Program-made: the position numbers and the translations under genes
Shown: positions 8,373 to 16,800 of the stretch, one piece after another
Numbering within the stretch: position 1 is the stretch's first letter
Layout of the letters: every line of letters starts with the position of its first letter
The notes under the pieces: model-generated
Told to the model about the DNA's origin: nothing
Databases searched by the model: none
The model's input: only the letters and a program-made list of their open reading frames with translations
From: Alteromonas marina
GTDB taxonomy: Bacteria > Pseudomonadota > Gammaproteobacteria > Enterobacterales > Alteromonadaceae
Assembly: GCF_000808575.1 (NCBI RefSeq)
Contig: NZ_JWLW01000017.1
Location: 62,001-126,000 of the forward strand
Reading direction: 5' to 3'
DNA: 64,000 nt

Positions 8373-9380
8373 ATGACAGCGTTAAACAGACAAATGCGTG
8401 CTTTGGTATTAGATAGCTATGAAGAGGGTACAGTATTCCGGGATGCCCTGATTAACTTACCCTCTCCATCAGCAGGTTAGGTGCAAGTAAAAATATTTGC
8501 AAGTGGAGTCAACCCTATTGATTACAAGATCCGCCAAGGTATCGCTCCTTATGCTATGCCGGAATTACCCGCAGTACTTGGCACCGATTTAGCTGGAGAA
8601 ATTGTTGCGATCGGCGACGGCGTCACCGACTTTGCAGTAGGCGATGCAGTTTATGGTCTGACTGGCGGAGTGCGAGGATTGCAAGGAACATTGGCTGAAT
8701 ATGCCAATGTAGATGCTGAGTTACTTGCTCTCAAACCGAAAAATTTGTCCATGCGTGAATCTGCGGCTTTACCTCTGGTTGCACTTACCGCTTGGGAAGG
8801 TTTGGTTGACAAGGCGAATGTTAAAGCGGGCCAGAAAGTCCTTATCCAAGGTGGAGCTGGCGGAGTTGGGCATGTAGCTGTGCAAATTGCTAAGGCCTTA
8901 GGTGCCGACGTTTATGCCACTGCATCGACTGGAAAACAACAACTGCTCAAGGCGCTTGGTGCCACGCCAATTGATTATCACACTGCAAGCCCTGCTGACT
9001 ACGTGGACGCATACACTCAAGGCAAAGGATTCGATATCATTTACGACACTGTCGGTGGCTCTGTACTCGATGCCTCATTAGGTATCATTGCACATTATGG
9101 ACATATTTTAAGCTGTGCTGCATTCGGCTCACATAACCTGGCACCGTCGTCATTACGCTCTGCAACATTGTCAGCGATTTTTGTGTTACACCCACAGCTC
9201 AGCGGAGAGGGGCGCAAACATCATGGTGACATTCTGCGGCAAATTACGGCGCTTGTTGAAGCTGGACAAATTAAGCCACTACTCGATCCGTTACGCTTTT
9301 CCCTAGACACGGCAATGGATGCACATAATGCCGTAGAGTTGGGGTCCATGGGTAAAGTAGTTATTGATGTAATTGCTTAA
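8373..9380 (+). pseudogene. MDR/quinone-oxidoreductase gene interrupted by an in-frame TAG
   Basis: Reading from the ATG at 8373 (GAGG at 8363-8366 upstream) gives 35 residues of a normal MDR N-terminus, ending LINLPSPSAG. A TAG follows at 8478-8480, and the same frame continues with VQVKIFASGVNPIDYKIRQG to 9380. MDR proteins usually have an acidic residue or similar where the TAG lies (GEVQVKI-like), so a single GAG-to-TAG change would explain it. The rest is intact: a VLGTDLAGEIVAIG segment, the nucleotide-binding GGAGGVGHVAVQIAK and a full C-terminus; no zinc-ligand pattern is evident. Restart at the GTG 8481 would give 299 residues lacking the first beta strands. It may therefore be inactive, suppressed or a sequencing error. 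It lies between an SDR and a second MDR gene. Confidence 0.8.
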
Positions 9381-9401
9381 AAGTCATTGTTGAGGATGCA
9401 T

Positions 9402-10409
9402 ATGAGCCCAAGAAAACTAGTTCGAACTGTTTGTTTCCATGAATTAGGTGGTCCCGAGGTATTAACTATTGACTCGCTGGCGAGTCCAAGTTTGCAGGCC
9501 ACTGATGTACGTATTGCGGTCAAAGCTGTTGGGCTCAATCGTGCTGATGCCATGTTTAGGCGAGGCAGCTATATAGAAAAGGCTGACTTCCCTTCGCGAA
9601 TCGGCTATGAAGCATCCGGGATAGTCATTGAAGTCGGGGAAGAGGTAAATCATTTTCGCCGTGGGGACGAGGTTTGTATTGTCCCTCAGATGGGGCTTTC
9701 TCAGAATGGCTGCTACGCAGAAGAGATTGTCGTACCAAGTGAATATGTGGCACTCAAACCAGCAGGGCTAACCTTTGATGAAGGCGCAGCAGCTTGGATG
9801 CAGTACCTGACAGTTTATGGCGCTTTGGTCGAAATTGCTAACGTGCAAAAAGGCGATGCAGTACTGATAACCGCCGCATCGAGCAGTGTTGGATTGGCTG
9901 CGATTCAAATTGTGAAGGCTCTAGGGGGTATCCCTATCGCTACAACTCAAACAGGAGCTAAAAAGGCTGCTTTGCTCAAGGCTGGCGCGGCCCATGTGAT
10001 TGCAACCCAAGAAGAACCGCTGCTGGATAGCTTGAGAAGTATCTTGGGAGAAAACAATTTAAAAATCGCATTTGATGCTGTCGGTGGGCCGCAGATAGCT
10101 GAAATTGCTGAAGCAATGAGCCCTGAAGGAACAATAATAGTTCACGGAGCATTAAGTCCCGAAACAACTCCTTTTCCCTTAAAAATAGCACTTCGTAAAA
10201 GTCTGACAGTTAGGGGCTATGTGTTTACTGAAGTTATAAAAGACATCGAGCGTTTTCGCAGAGCAAAGCAATTTATCCTCTCGGGTTTATCCGAGGGAAC
10301 ACTCAAGCCTGTCATTGATCGAAGCTTTAAATTTGAAGAGATAGTGGCAGCGCATCACTATCTGGAGTCAAATCAGCAGATTGGTAAAATAGTGGTCGAA
10401 CTTGATTAA
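9402..10409 (+). CDS. zinc-independent MDR-type alcohol dehydrogenase/quinone reductase
   Basis: About 335 residues. It has a GroES-like N-terminal domain (VGLNRADAMFRRG, RIGYEASGIVIEVGEEV) and a Rossmann domain (ITAASSSVGLAAIQIVKALG) and lacks zinc-ligand Cys/His clusters, so it is a quinone-oxidoreductase type using NADPH. The ATG at 9402 follows GAGG at 9392-9395; ATG 9396 and TTG 9387 are in frame upstream but less well placed. It begins 21 bp after the interrupted MDR gene and should be co-transcribed with it. The substrate is unknown, and it may partly cover for the interrupted paralogue. Confidence 0.92.
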   Translation: MSPRKLVRTVCFHELGGPEVLTIDSLASPSLQATDVRIAVKAVGLNRADAMFRRGSYIEKADFPSRIGYEASGIVIEVGEEVNHFRRGDEVCIVPQMGLSQNGCYAEEIVVPSEYVALKPAGLTFDEGAAAWMQYLTVYGALVEIANVQKGDAVLITAASSSVGLAAIQIVKALGGIPIATTQTGAKKAALLKAGAAHVIATQEEPLLDSLRSILGENNLKIAFDAVGGPQIAEIAEAMSPEGTIIVHGALSPETTPFPLKIALRKSLTVRGYVFTEVIKDIERFRRAKQFILSGLSEGTLKPVIDRSFKFEEIVAAHHYLESNQQIGKIVVELD

Positions 10410-10445
10410 CAGTTCATAGCTTCCACTTGTCTCTCAACTCAGTCA

Positions 10446-10680
10446 GTGGCTGATTTTGGTCGGGAATTTGCGTGTTCAGTGGTGAGCAGCATGGCGGAAT
10501 TTATTGGAAGACTGGATAACCCAAGCAATGAGATTTGGACGATCAAACGGGGCGATAAAATTCTAGCTTCTGTACGAAAGTCAGGGCTTTGCATTGGTGG
10601 AAGAGAAACTAGGCTTACAATGGGGTATAGAAGTCTTGGAGCAACGCTTCACCAGGTGCCTATAAACGTGAATAAATATT
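10446..10680 (+). pseudogene. degenerate GNAT-acetyltransferase-like fragment
   Basis: An open frame from GTG 10446 gives a segment (VVSSMAEFIGRLDNPSNEIW then TIKRGDKILASV) that resembles the start of the GNAT domain in MarR/GNAT fusion proteins, where a FDPARE..CWIAE..GE..GSV pattern is usual. A GLCIGGR stretch follows, like the acetyl-CoA loop, but the intervening strands are missing. The frame runs on into the next gene out of phase. This looks like an internally deleted remnant and not a working gene. The resemblance is by eye and weak. The true next gene starts at 10693. Confidence 0.35.
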
Positions 10681-10692
10681 TAAGGAGTCTCA

Positions 10693-11097
10693 ATGACAGC
10701 TACAAAAGAAGAAGTTATCGCTTTCATGAAATCGGAGTTTCCACAAAGCAAATGCGTTGTGGAAGCAGTGAGCAACGGTGGAGCGACTGTATCTCATCAT
10801 GTAGGTCAGGATGAATTACGTCCTGGCGGAACGGTTTCGGGGCCTGTTTTAATGAGTGTGGCTGATGTGGCACTTTATGTGGCGATACTTGGTAAAATTG
10901 GCATCGTGCCATTAGCAGTAACAACTAGCCTTAACATCAACTTCTTACGTAAGCCATCGGCAAATGAGAGAATCATTGCGGAATGTTCTCTGATAAAAGT
11001 CGGCCGTACTCTCGTGGTTGGGGAGGTTTCTCTGTACTCTGAGGGGGTGAGTGATTTGGTAGCACATGCTGTGGGTACATACTCTATACCGCCCTAA
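10693..11097 (+). CDS. PaaI-family hotdog thioesterase
   Basis: A 134-residue single hotdog domain of the PaaI/YbgC-like acyl-CoA thioesterase group. The segment RPGGTVSGPVLMSVADVALY corresponds to the conserved helix region of the family (usually HGG..FALAD, here without the His), and SLNINFLRKP and AVGTYSIPP match the central and last strands. It probably hydrolyses small or aromatic acyl-CoA esters in the cytoplasm, though loss of the usual motif residues makes activity uncertain. TAAGGAG precedes the ATG at a good distance. It is the last gene of the oxidoreductase cassette. Confidence 0.85.
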   Translation: MTATKEEVIAFMKSEFPQSKCVVEAVSNGGATVSHHVGQDELRPGGTVSGPVLMSVADVALYVAILGKIGIVPLAVTTSLNINFLRKPSANERIIAECSLIKVGRTLVVGEVSLYSEGVSDLVAHAVGTYSIPP

Positions 11098-11479
11098 ACA
11101 TCGGAACGAAGTGAAAATATTAAAACAATTAACTCTCGGAAAGCTTGACTGCGTTTAAAAGAAAAAAGGCAGTTATTTGAGGGGAAGATTAAGTGGTTAT
11201 CTATTGTAATCTTATATAAACGCCTACTTCAGGCCTACAGCGGACAAGCGCGTTAGTAACCTTCAAGGTCCGCTTAACGCTCGAAGCCGACATTGAAGGC
11301 TATTTAAAGGAAGCTATATCTCACTCCCAACACGAATGGCCAAACTCAACACATAAAAAAACGAGTGCTTAAAAGCACTCGTTTTTGATTGTTTTTTTAC
11401 GTGGCCTAGCCCTCGTTTTCACGCCTAGCCTAGCGTTCCGAAAAGCCTCAGTCGACGATAAGAATTACTAAGTTTAAAC
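11098..11479. other. intergenic region with interlocked inverted repeats and a terminator
   Basis: No gene is seen in these 382 bases. AGCGGAC (11239-11245) is complementary to GTCCGCT (11268-11274), and GCGTTA (11250-11255) to TAACGC (11275-11280). The two pairs interlock in A-B-A'-B' order, which could fold as a pseudoknot in RNA or be a decayed repeat. A strong hairpin with flanking A and T runs lies at 11357-11386. The stretch marks the edge of the accessory cassette. Confidence 0.5.
11357..11386. terminator. bidirectional rho-independent terminator
   Basis: ACGAGTGCTT (11361-11370) pairs perfectly with AAGCACTCGT (11373-11382) across a 2-base loop, with flanking A and T runs extending the stem. 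It lies between two convergent transcripts, the thioesterase (+) and the EF-hand gene (-), and can end both. Confidence 0.85.
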
Positions 11480-11728
11480 CTAGTACTCCCACCATCCTTC
11501 TTGCCACCACTCCAAAAACTCTTCAAAGTCGATGTAACCATCGTCGTTACTATCGATAAGCTTAAAGCCTTCTTGTACGTGGCTAGCTTTCGTTTTTGGT
11601 GAAATAACAGTTAGAAGTTCGATGAACTCCGGCAAATCGATTTGGCCGTTGCCATCACGATCGAAAAAGCTGAAGTCCTTTCTAATTTCTTCAATTTTTG
11701 ATTCTGAAAGTTGAGTGCTCACTCGCAT
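11480..11728 (-). CDS. small EF-hand calcium-binding protein
   Basis: An 82-residue protein made of a pair of EF-hands. The loops DRDGNGQIDLPE (about residues 23-34) and DSNDDGYIDFEE (about 60-71) carry the Asp/Asn/Asp and final Glu pattern that binds calcium. There is no signal peptide or lipobox, so it should be cytoplasmic, and the C-terminus is rich in Trp (WWQEGWWEY). Such proteins may act as calcium sensors or buffers; no partner is evident. It is 52 bp downstream of trhO on the same strand, so it could be read through from it. Confidence 0.88.
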   Translation of the reverse strand: MRVSTQLSESKIEEIRKDFSFFDRDGNGQIDLPEFIELLTVISPKTKASHVQEGFKLIDSNDDGYIDFEEFLEWWQEGWWEY

Positions 11729-11780
11729 TCCTTATTTCAACTGCAATAAGCACGAGTGTAACGCCCTTCTTTCTAGCTGT

Positions 11781-12776
11781 CTACGCCTGATTTTCTTTTG
11801 CTTTAAGAGCGCGTAAACGTTGAGCTTCTGCTTTTTCCTGACGCTTTTGTTCCATAGTCAAACGCGCTTCCGTTCCTACGTGCTCTTGTTGACGCTCTTT
11901 TGCCAGCTGAACCTGTTTTTCACGTTCTCTAAAGCGAGCAATTTGATCGTCGGTATGGGTACCAAAGCAGTGTGGGCAGCTCACACCCGGCTCATACTTA
12001 TCGCTCTGCTTGTCTTCTTCAGTAATTGGAAGTCTGCACGCATAGCACTGCTCATAATGGCTTTTCTCTAAGTCATGGTTAACTGCAACACGATTATCAA
12101 ATACAAAGCAGTCGCCTTCCCACAATGACTCTTCTTTTGGTACGTCTTCAAGATACTGCAGAATACCGCCTTCTAAGTGATAAACCTCGTCAAACCCCTG
12201 CTCTTTCAAGTAAGCCGTCGATTTTTCACAGCGAATACCACCGGTGCAGAACATAGCCACTTTTTTATGTTTTGACGGGTCGAGCTCTTTCGCAACGTAT
12301 TCAGGAAACTCACGGAATGTTTCGGTTTTAGGGTCGATAGCGTGTTTGAACGTACCAATTTCAATTTCATAACCGTTCCGCGTGTCAATTACCGTAACAT
12401 CTGGGTCGCTAATAAGTGCATTCCAATCTTTAGGTTTTACGTACGTGCCTACGGTTTTGCGAGGGTCAATACCCTCAACGCCCATGGTCACGATTTCTTT
12501 TTTGAGTTTTACCTTGGTGCGATAGAACGGCTGTTCATCGTGAAGTGACTCTTTGTAAGAAATTGGGTTAATGCGCTCGTCGCTATTTAGATAAGCGAGT
12601 AACGCGTCGATACCTTCGCGAGTACCAGAGACTGTACCGTTAATGCCTTCGTGGGCAAGAAGGAGTGTACCTTTGATGCCATTAGCTTCCATGGTTTCTA
12701 GAAGCGGTTGGCGAATTTCTTTGAAGTTTTCAAGCGCAACAAATTTATACATTGCGCATACAATATATTTAGACAT
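11781..12776 (-). CDS. trhO: tRNA uridine(34) hydroxylase (rhodanese family)
   Basis: TrhO (formerly YceA) hydroxylates U34 of certain tRNAs to 5-hydroxyuridine, a step towards cmo5U/mcmo5U at the wobble position. The 331-residue protein has the family's N-terminal domain ([15 protein letters not shown]), a rhodanese domain with the active-site loop [11 protein letters not shown] (Cys near residue 178), and a C-terminal Cys-rich region (CYACRLP and CPHCF) with a charged tail. The downstream cmo5U-modification gene cmoM is also in this window (39448-40197), though not adjacent. Start ATG at 12776. Confidence 0.95.
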   Translation of the reverse strand: MSKYIVCAMYKFVALENFKEIRQPLLETMEANGIKGTLLLAHEGINGTVSGTREGIDALLAYLNSDERINPISYKESLHDEQPFYRTKVKLKKEIVTMGVEGIDPRKTVGTYVKPKDWNALISDPDVTVIDTRNGYEIEIGTFKHAIDPKTETFREFPEYVAKELDPSKHKKVAMFCTGGIRCEKSTAYLKEQGFDEVYHLEGGILQYLEDVPKEESLWEGDCFVFDNRVAVNHDLEKSHYEQCYACRLPITEEDKQSDKYEPGVSCPHCFGTHTDDQIARFREREKQVQLAKERQQEHVGTEARLTMEQKRQEKAEAQRLRALKAKENQA

Positions 12777-12909
12777 ATTTTAACCTTTGCTGATTGGAGC
12801 GTAAGACCAGTGCAAAAATGCGGCGCGGAATATAACAAAAAAAAGCGCTAAAAACTAGGCCGGATACGGGAGCGGGCTATTCTGATTGTTCTAGGTACGA
12901 TCCGCTTAT

Positions 12910-13476
12910 TTAGGCAATATTCTCAAAAGACGACCAACCGGTTTGAGCCTGTTTGTTATTGCTCTCGTTCGTAGCTCGGCTTTCGCCTTGTGCCGAGAGA
13001 ATATCGTAAAGTAACGTGTTATCTTCTTTTAGCGTATTACCATACTGTTTTTTGAGTCGCTTCTGGGCAGATAAACTACAGTTTTGTACGACGTCATCAG
13101 GTAACCGTTTCGCGTCATCAGTTTGCGCGAGTGGTAATGGTTTCATATGAAGGAACAGTCGCGCGTTCTCGAAATCTTTAGATGCTATGCTTGAATATAC
13201 CCGCATATTCTCCCACGCGCTTTCATTAGCCGATAATGATGGCCGCCTGTAATGGTTAAGCGAAGCGAGCTGTGCCTCTATGCTCCGACCATTGTCGTTA
13301 GCGGAAGTTGCGACTTCAATTTCGAAAGGCTCTGCAACACTGTGCTGCTGCATGGCAAGATATAAAGAGAACAAAGCCCCCTCAGACGAGGCACGCGCAA
13401 GTACACCACTTCGCTCCCAGTAAATACTGGGGTCGATTGTTGTTTGTTCACTCGCTGAAGTTATATCTGCCGACAT
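12910..13476 (-). CDS. conserved hypothetical protein
   Basis: A 188-residue soluble protein with no signal peptide or membrane segment. I do not recognise its family with confidence; the pattern GVLARASSEGALFSLYLAMQ near residue 25 is faintly like the VC2046/SO_2500 family of gammaproteobacterial proteins, but that is a guess. The C-terminal third is polar and low-complexity (NESNNKQAQTGWSSFENIA) and probably disordered. It lies 133 bp upstream of trhO on the same strand and is divergent from the RR-TPR gene at 13600. Confidence 0.65.
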   Translation of the reverse strand: MSADITSASEQTTIDPSIYWERSGVLARASSEGALFSLYLAMQQHSVAEPFEIEVATSANDNGRSIEAQLASLNHYRRPSLSANESAWENMRVYSSIASKDFENARLFLHMKPLPLAQTDDAKRLPDDVVQNCSLSAQKRLKKQYGNTLKEDNTLLYDILSAQGESRATNESNNKQAQTGWSSFENIA

Positions 13477-13599
13477 TCATACTAAACGTTTTATATGTAT
13501 ACGCATGTTTTCGGCAAGATAATGTTTTTCTTAAGCTTATTTTTAAAAGTTAGATATACTTGTTAGAGGTAAAATACTGCGCTCATTCACGGATTTGAA

Positions 13600-15240
13600 A
13601 TGCAATTTAGCAACAAACAAGTATTGATTGTTGAAGATCAACGCCCTTTCCTACTACTTTTGAAAGGGTTAATGCATTCGATGGGGGCATCCGATGTAGT
13701 CACTAAATCTTCCGCTGAACAAGCTGTATCCCTGTGCAAAAAGCATAGGTTTGATATTGTTATCTGTGACTTACACTTGGGAGCAGAGAATAAAAATGGC
13801 TATGAACTTATCGAAGAGTTACGTACCCGCAGGCTTATTGGCCCCACATCTGTTTTCATTCTAATCAGCGCTGATAGCGCACGACCTGTGGTACTAGGTA
13901 GTATTGAGCGGCGACCAGACGACTTTCTGATAAAACCCTTCTCACAAGTACAACTAAAATCTCGCATTATTCGGGCCTGGCAGAAAAGACAATTCCTTCA
14001 GCATGTATTCAATTTAATTGAGCAAGGTGAAATTAATAGCGCGATAGACCAAATTGAAACGCTTTTAGAAAACCCTCGTCATTACAAAGGGCACTGCGAG
14101 CAGCTTTTAGTGGAACTTTATTGGAGAATATCACAGCCTGAAAAAGCACTTGATGTTCTACGTGATTACATAGACAGTAAACCAGTTTTATGGGCGCAAG
14201 TTGCCATTGGAAGGTCTTATCTTCTTCTTAATGAATATGAAAAAGCGATATCGGTTGCCAAGAAAATACTGAAGCGCAACAGGTTCAATGCCGACGCTCA
14301 TGACATGCTTGCACAGGCACATCAGGCTTTGGAAGCTGGTGAAAAGGCATTGGAAGCGATAAAAGAGGCTATAAAGCTTTCTCCCTTTTCATTACCTCGA
14401 CATTTTAAAGCCTGCGAAATTGGTCGTCAGAATGACGATTTGATATTAGCCGCAACATCCAGCCAGGCTATTTGGGACTTGTCTAAACGCACGGTGAATA
14501 AGAAAAGCTTACACTGGTGCGGCATTATTCGTAGTTTACTCGATGTTGCTGAGTTTGCTGAAGATAAAAAGCAGCGCAATAAGTATCAACAAGAAGCCTT
14601 GCTTACTCTTCAGAGAGGTAAGTTTGATGAACATTTACAAAAAGTAGACAGAGAGTTTGACGTTGATATTTTTGGCAATATTGTAAATGCCAGAATAAGT
14701 GCGATAGACGGAAAATTAATCGATGCTAAACGTCACTTAAATACTTCTCAAACACTACTAGACGATAAATATACCGAGGTTCCCACTGCTTTTATTCCGG
14801 ATAGCATTAACGTCATGTACAAACTGGGAGAATATGACGACGCGCTGCAACTTGACTCTATTCTGTCATCGAGAGGTGACGAACTCGACCAAAATAGCGT
14901 GACCATGCTACAGGCACAGGCTAAAAAAGCGCAGAAAAACCTAGCTAGTTACCAACAGTTTAACCGCGAAGGTATTCAACATTATCAACAGCAAGACTAC
15001 GAACGAGCAAAAGCCTCGTTTGCCCTTGCTCAGGGTTTCGCCCCGGTTAATACAGGCGTTGCACTAAATTTGCTTCAATGTCTTCTTCAGATAGCCATAC
15101 AAGAAGATAAGGCCGAAATGAAATTGATAAACGAATGTAAGCGTTTGTTTAAGCTTATTGATGACATGACACTCAAAGCGCCGTACAAAGAAAAGTACGA
15201 AAACATTCGAGATGAACTTTCTAAGTATATTGGCTTTTGA
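13600..15240 (+). CDS. response regulator with C-terminal TPR repeats
   Basis: A 546-residue protein with an N-terminal receiver domain: acidic pocket VEDQ, phospho-acceptor Asp in CDLHLG near residue 58, Ser in LISAD and Lys in LIKPF. A long helical region with tetratricopeptide-like repeats follows (for example around WAQVAIGRSYLLLNEYEKAI and DAHDMLAQAHQALEAGEKAL). There is no DNA-binding or enzymatic output, so it probably works by phosphorylation-dependent protein-protein contact. A second protein of the same architecture lies at 35101-36702. No cognate kinase is adjacent; the sensor-less kinase at 21-725 is a possible type of partner. Confidence 0.9.
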   Translation: MQFSNKQVLIVEDQRPFLLLLKGLMHSMGASDVVTKSSAEQAVSLCKKHRFDIVICDLHLGAENKNGYELIEELRTRRLIGPTSVFILISADSARPVVLGSIERRPDDFLIKPFSQVQLKSRIIRAWQKRQFLQHVFNLIEQGEINSAIDQIETLLENPRHYKGHCEQLLVELYWRISQPEKALDVLRDYIDSKPVLWAQVAIGRSYLLLNEYEKAISVAKKILKRNRFNADAHDMLAQAHQALEAGEKALEAIKEAIKLSPFSLPRHFKACEIGRQNDDLILAATSSQAIWDLSKRTVNKKSLHWCGIIRSLLDVAEFAEDKKQRNKYQQEALLTLQRGKFDEHLQKVDREFDVDIFGNIVNARISAIDGKLIDAKRHLNTSQTLLDDKYTEVPTAFIPDSINVMYKLGEYDDALQLDSILSSRGDELDQNSVTMLQAQAKKAQKNLASYQQFNREGIQHYQQQDYERAKASFALAQGFAPVNTGVALNLLQCLLQIAIQEDKAEMKLINECKRLFKLIDDMTLKAPYKEKYENIRDELSKYIGF

Positions 15241-15507
15241 TAGCCAATGACATATCACTTTTTTATAAAGCAAACCTACCTTTTCTATCTCTAGCAACGT
15301 GTTGCCTTCTGCCCATTCATCTTTGTAGTAAGCCGCCAAGGCTAACATTAAATCTTAATTCCCTATTAGCGTTGCCAATTGCACTGTATATATATACATG
15401 CTATAAAATAATGCGACTTAGCCAGTGCCAAAAAAGTTCGTATCGATGATTTGGTGAAAAATACTAGCTTGTTTGCTGTGAGTAATTAAAGGAAGTATAC
15501 ATCGGAG

Positions 15508-16749
15508 ATGCATGACAGACTGATACAAAAACTAGAAATTCTTTCCGATGCTGCCAAGTACGACGCGTCCTGTGCGAGCGGTTCCGCCGGTAAACGACAA
15601 GCGGGGAAAACCGAAAAAGTAGGCATAGGCTCGCTCACTGGTGGCTCGGGTATATGCCACAGTTTTACGCCTGATGGTAGGTGTGTTTCGCTGCTTAAGA
15701 TTCTTATGACAAACTACTGTATTTATGATTGTCATTATTGCATTAATAGGGTTTCAAGCAATGTTCAACGAGCGCGTTTTACGGTTAAAGAAACGGTAGA
15801 ATTAACCCTTAACTTTTACAAGCGCAATTACATTGAGGGTTTGTTTTTAAGCTCTGGGATTGTGGGATCTCCCGATATCACTATGGAAAGCATGGTACGT
15901 ATTGCGAAATCGCTGCGTATTGACCACGGATTTAAAGGATATATTCACCTTAAAACTATCCCGAATGCGTCGCCAGAATTACAAGCAGAAGCAGGCCTTT
16001 ATGCAGACAGGCTTAGTATTAATGTGGAAATGCCCACGCAGTCTTCGCTAAATAAGTACGCACCAGAGAAAGATCTTAGTGATATTCACAGGTCGATGAA
16101 TACGCTAAAAGAAAAAATTGCAGAGCATAAAGTAGACAAGACGTTTTCGGGAAAACGCCCTCCCCGTTTCGCACCAGGGGGACAGTCTACGCAAATGATT
16201 ATAGGTGCCGATGGGTCGAACGATAAAACCATTTTAGGTACAAGCGTAAAGCTCTATAGCGAGCAAAAACTACGTCGTGTTTATTACTCGGCATTTTCCC
16301 CTATTCCTGATGCTTCGGAAGTTTTGCCATTAAAACCGGCGCCATTGGTACGGGAACACCGCCTATATCAAGCGGATTGGCTTTTGCGCTTTTATGGCTT
16401 TGGCTTAGATGAAATCTTAGAAGATGACATGTTAGATATGGACTACGACCCTAAACTTTCATGGGCACTTCGCAATCGTCACATGTTTCCGATAGATTTA
16501 AATAAAGCTGACAAACAGATGCTGCTACGCGTTCCTGGTCTTGGCGCCCGAACGGTACAAAAGATTCTATCTATAAGGCGTAATACTAAGCTCAACTGGA
16601 TCGACCTTACCAAAATGCGTCTACCCCTTAAAAAGTTGAAGCCTTTCATCACCGTGGGAGATTACTTCCCTGATATCCATTTACTCGATAGTAATAATTT
16701 TGAGCTTCAGTTTAAACAGCCTAAACAGTTTGAGTTATTTGGCGCTTGA
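15508..16749 (+). CDS. putative DNA modification/repair radical SAM protein
   Basis: The 413-residue protein has a radical SAM cluster motif CIYDCHYC (Cys71, Cys75, Cys78; CxxxCxxC) preceded by GICHSFTPDGRCVSLLKILM, typical of the TIGR03916-type putative DNA-repair family related to spore photoproduct lyase. The C-terminal part holds a helix-hairpin-helix DNA-contact motif (LLRVPGLGARTVQKILSIRR, about residues 335-355). The next gene encodes the family's usual partner, supporting a joint role. The substrate lesion or modification is unknown. ATG 15508 has GGAG too close, but AAAGGAAG about 12 bases upstream is usable. Confidence 0.92.
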   Translation: MHDRLIQKLEILSDAAKYDASCASGSAGKRQAGKTEKVGIGSLTGGSGICHSFTPDGRCVSLLKILMTNYCIYDCHYCINRVSSNVQRARFTVKETVELTLNFYKRNYIEGLFLSSGIVGSPDITMESMVRIAKSLRIDHGFKGYIHLKTIPNASPELQAEAGLYADRLSINVEMPTQSSLNKYAPEKDLSDIHRSMNTLKEKIAEHKVDKTFSGKRPPRFAPGGQSTQMIIGADGSNDKTILGTSVKLYSEQKLRRVYYSAFSPIPDASEVLPLKPAPLVREHRLYQADWLLRFYGFGLDEILEDDMLDMDYDPKLSWALRNRHMFPIDLNKADKQMLLRVPGLGARTVQKILSIRRNTKLNWIDLTKMRLPLKKLKPFITVGDYFPDIHLLDSNNFELQFKQPKQFELFGA

Positions 16750-16800
16750 GTATGCTGATAACGCAGATATGTTCAGCCTCAGATTAAAAGGTCGCTTTAC

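Noticed and set aside
15064..15348. Antisense open frame with plausible N-terminal sequence (MLALAAYYKDEWAEGN...)
   Set aside because: It runs antisense through the 3' end of the RR-TPR gene, has no visible ribosome site or partner, and no family is recognised. A decayed gene end is possible but not supportable.
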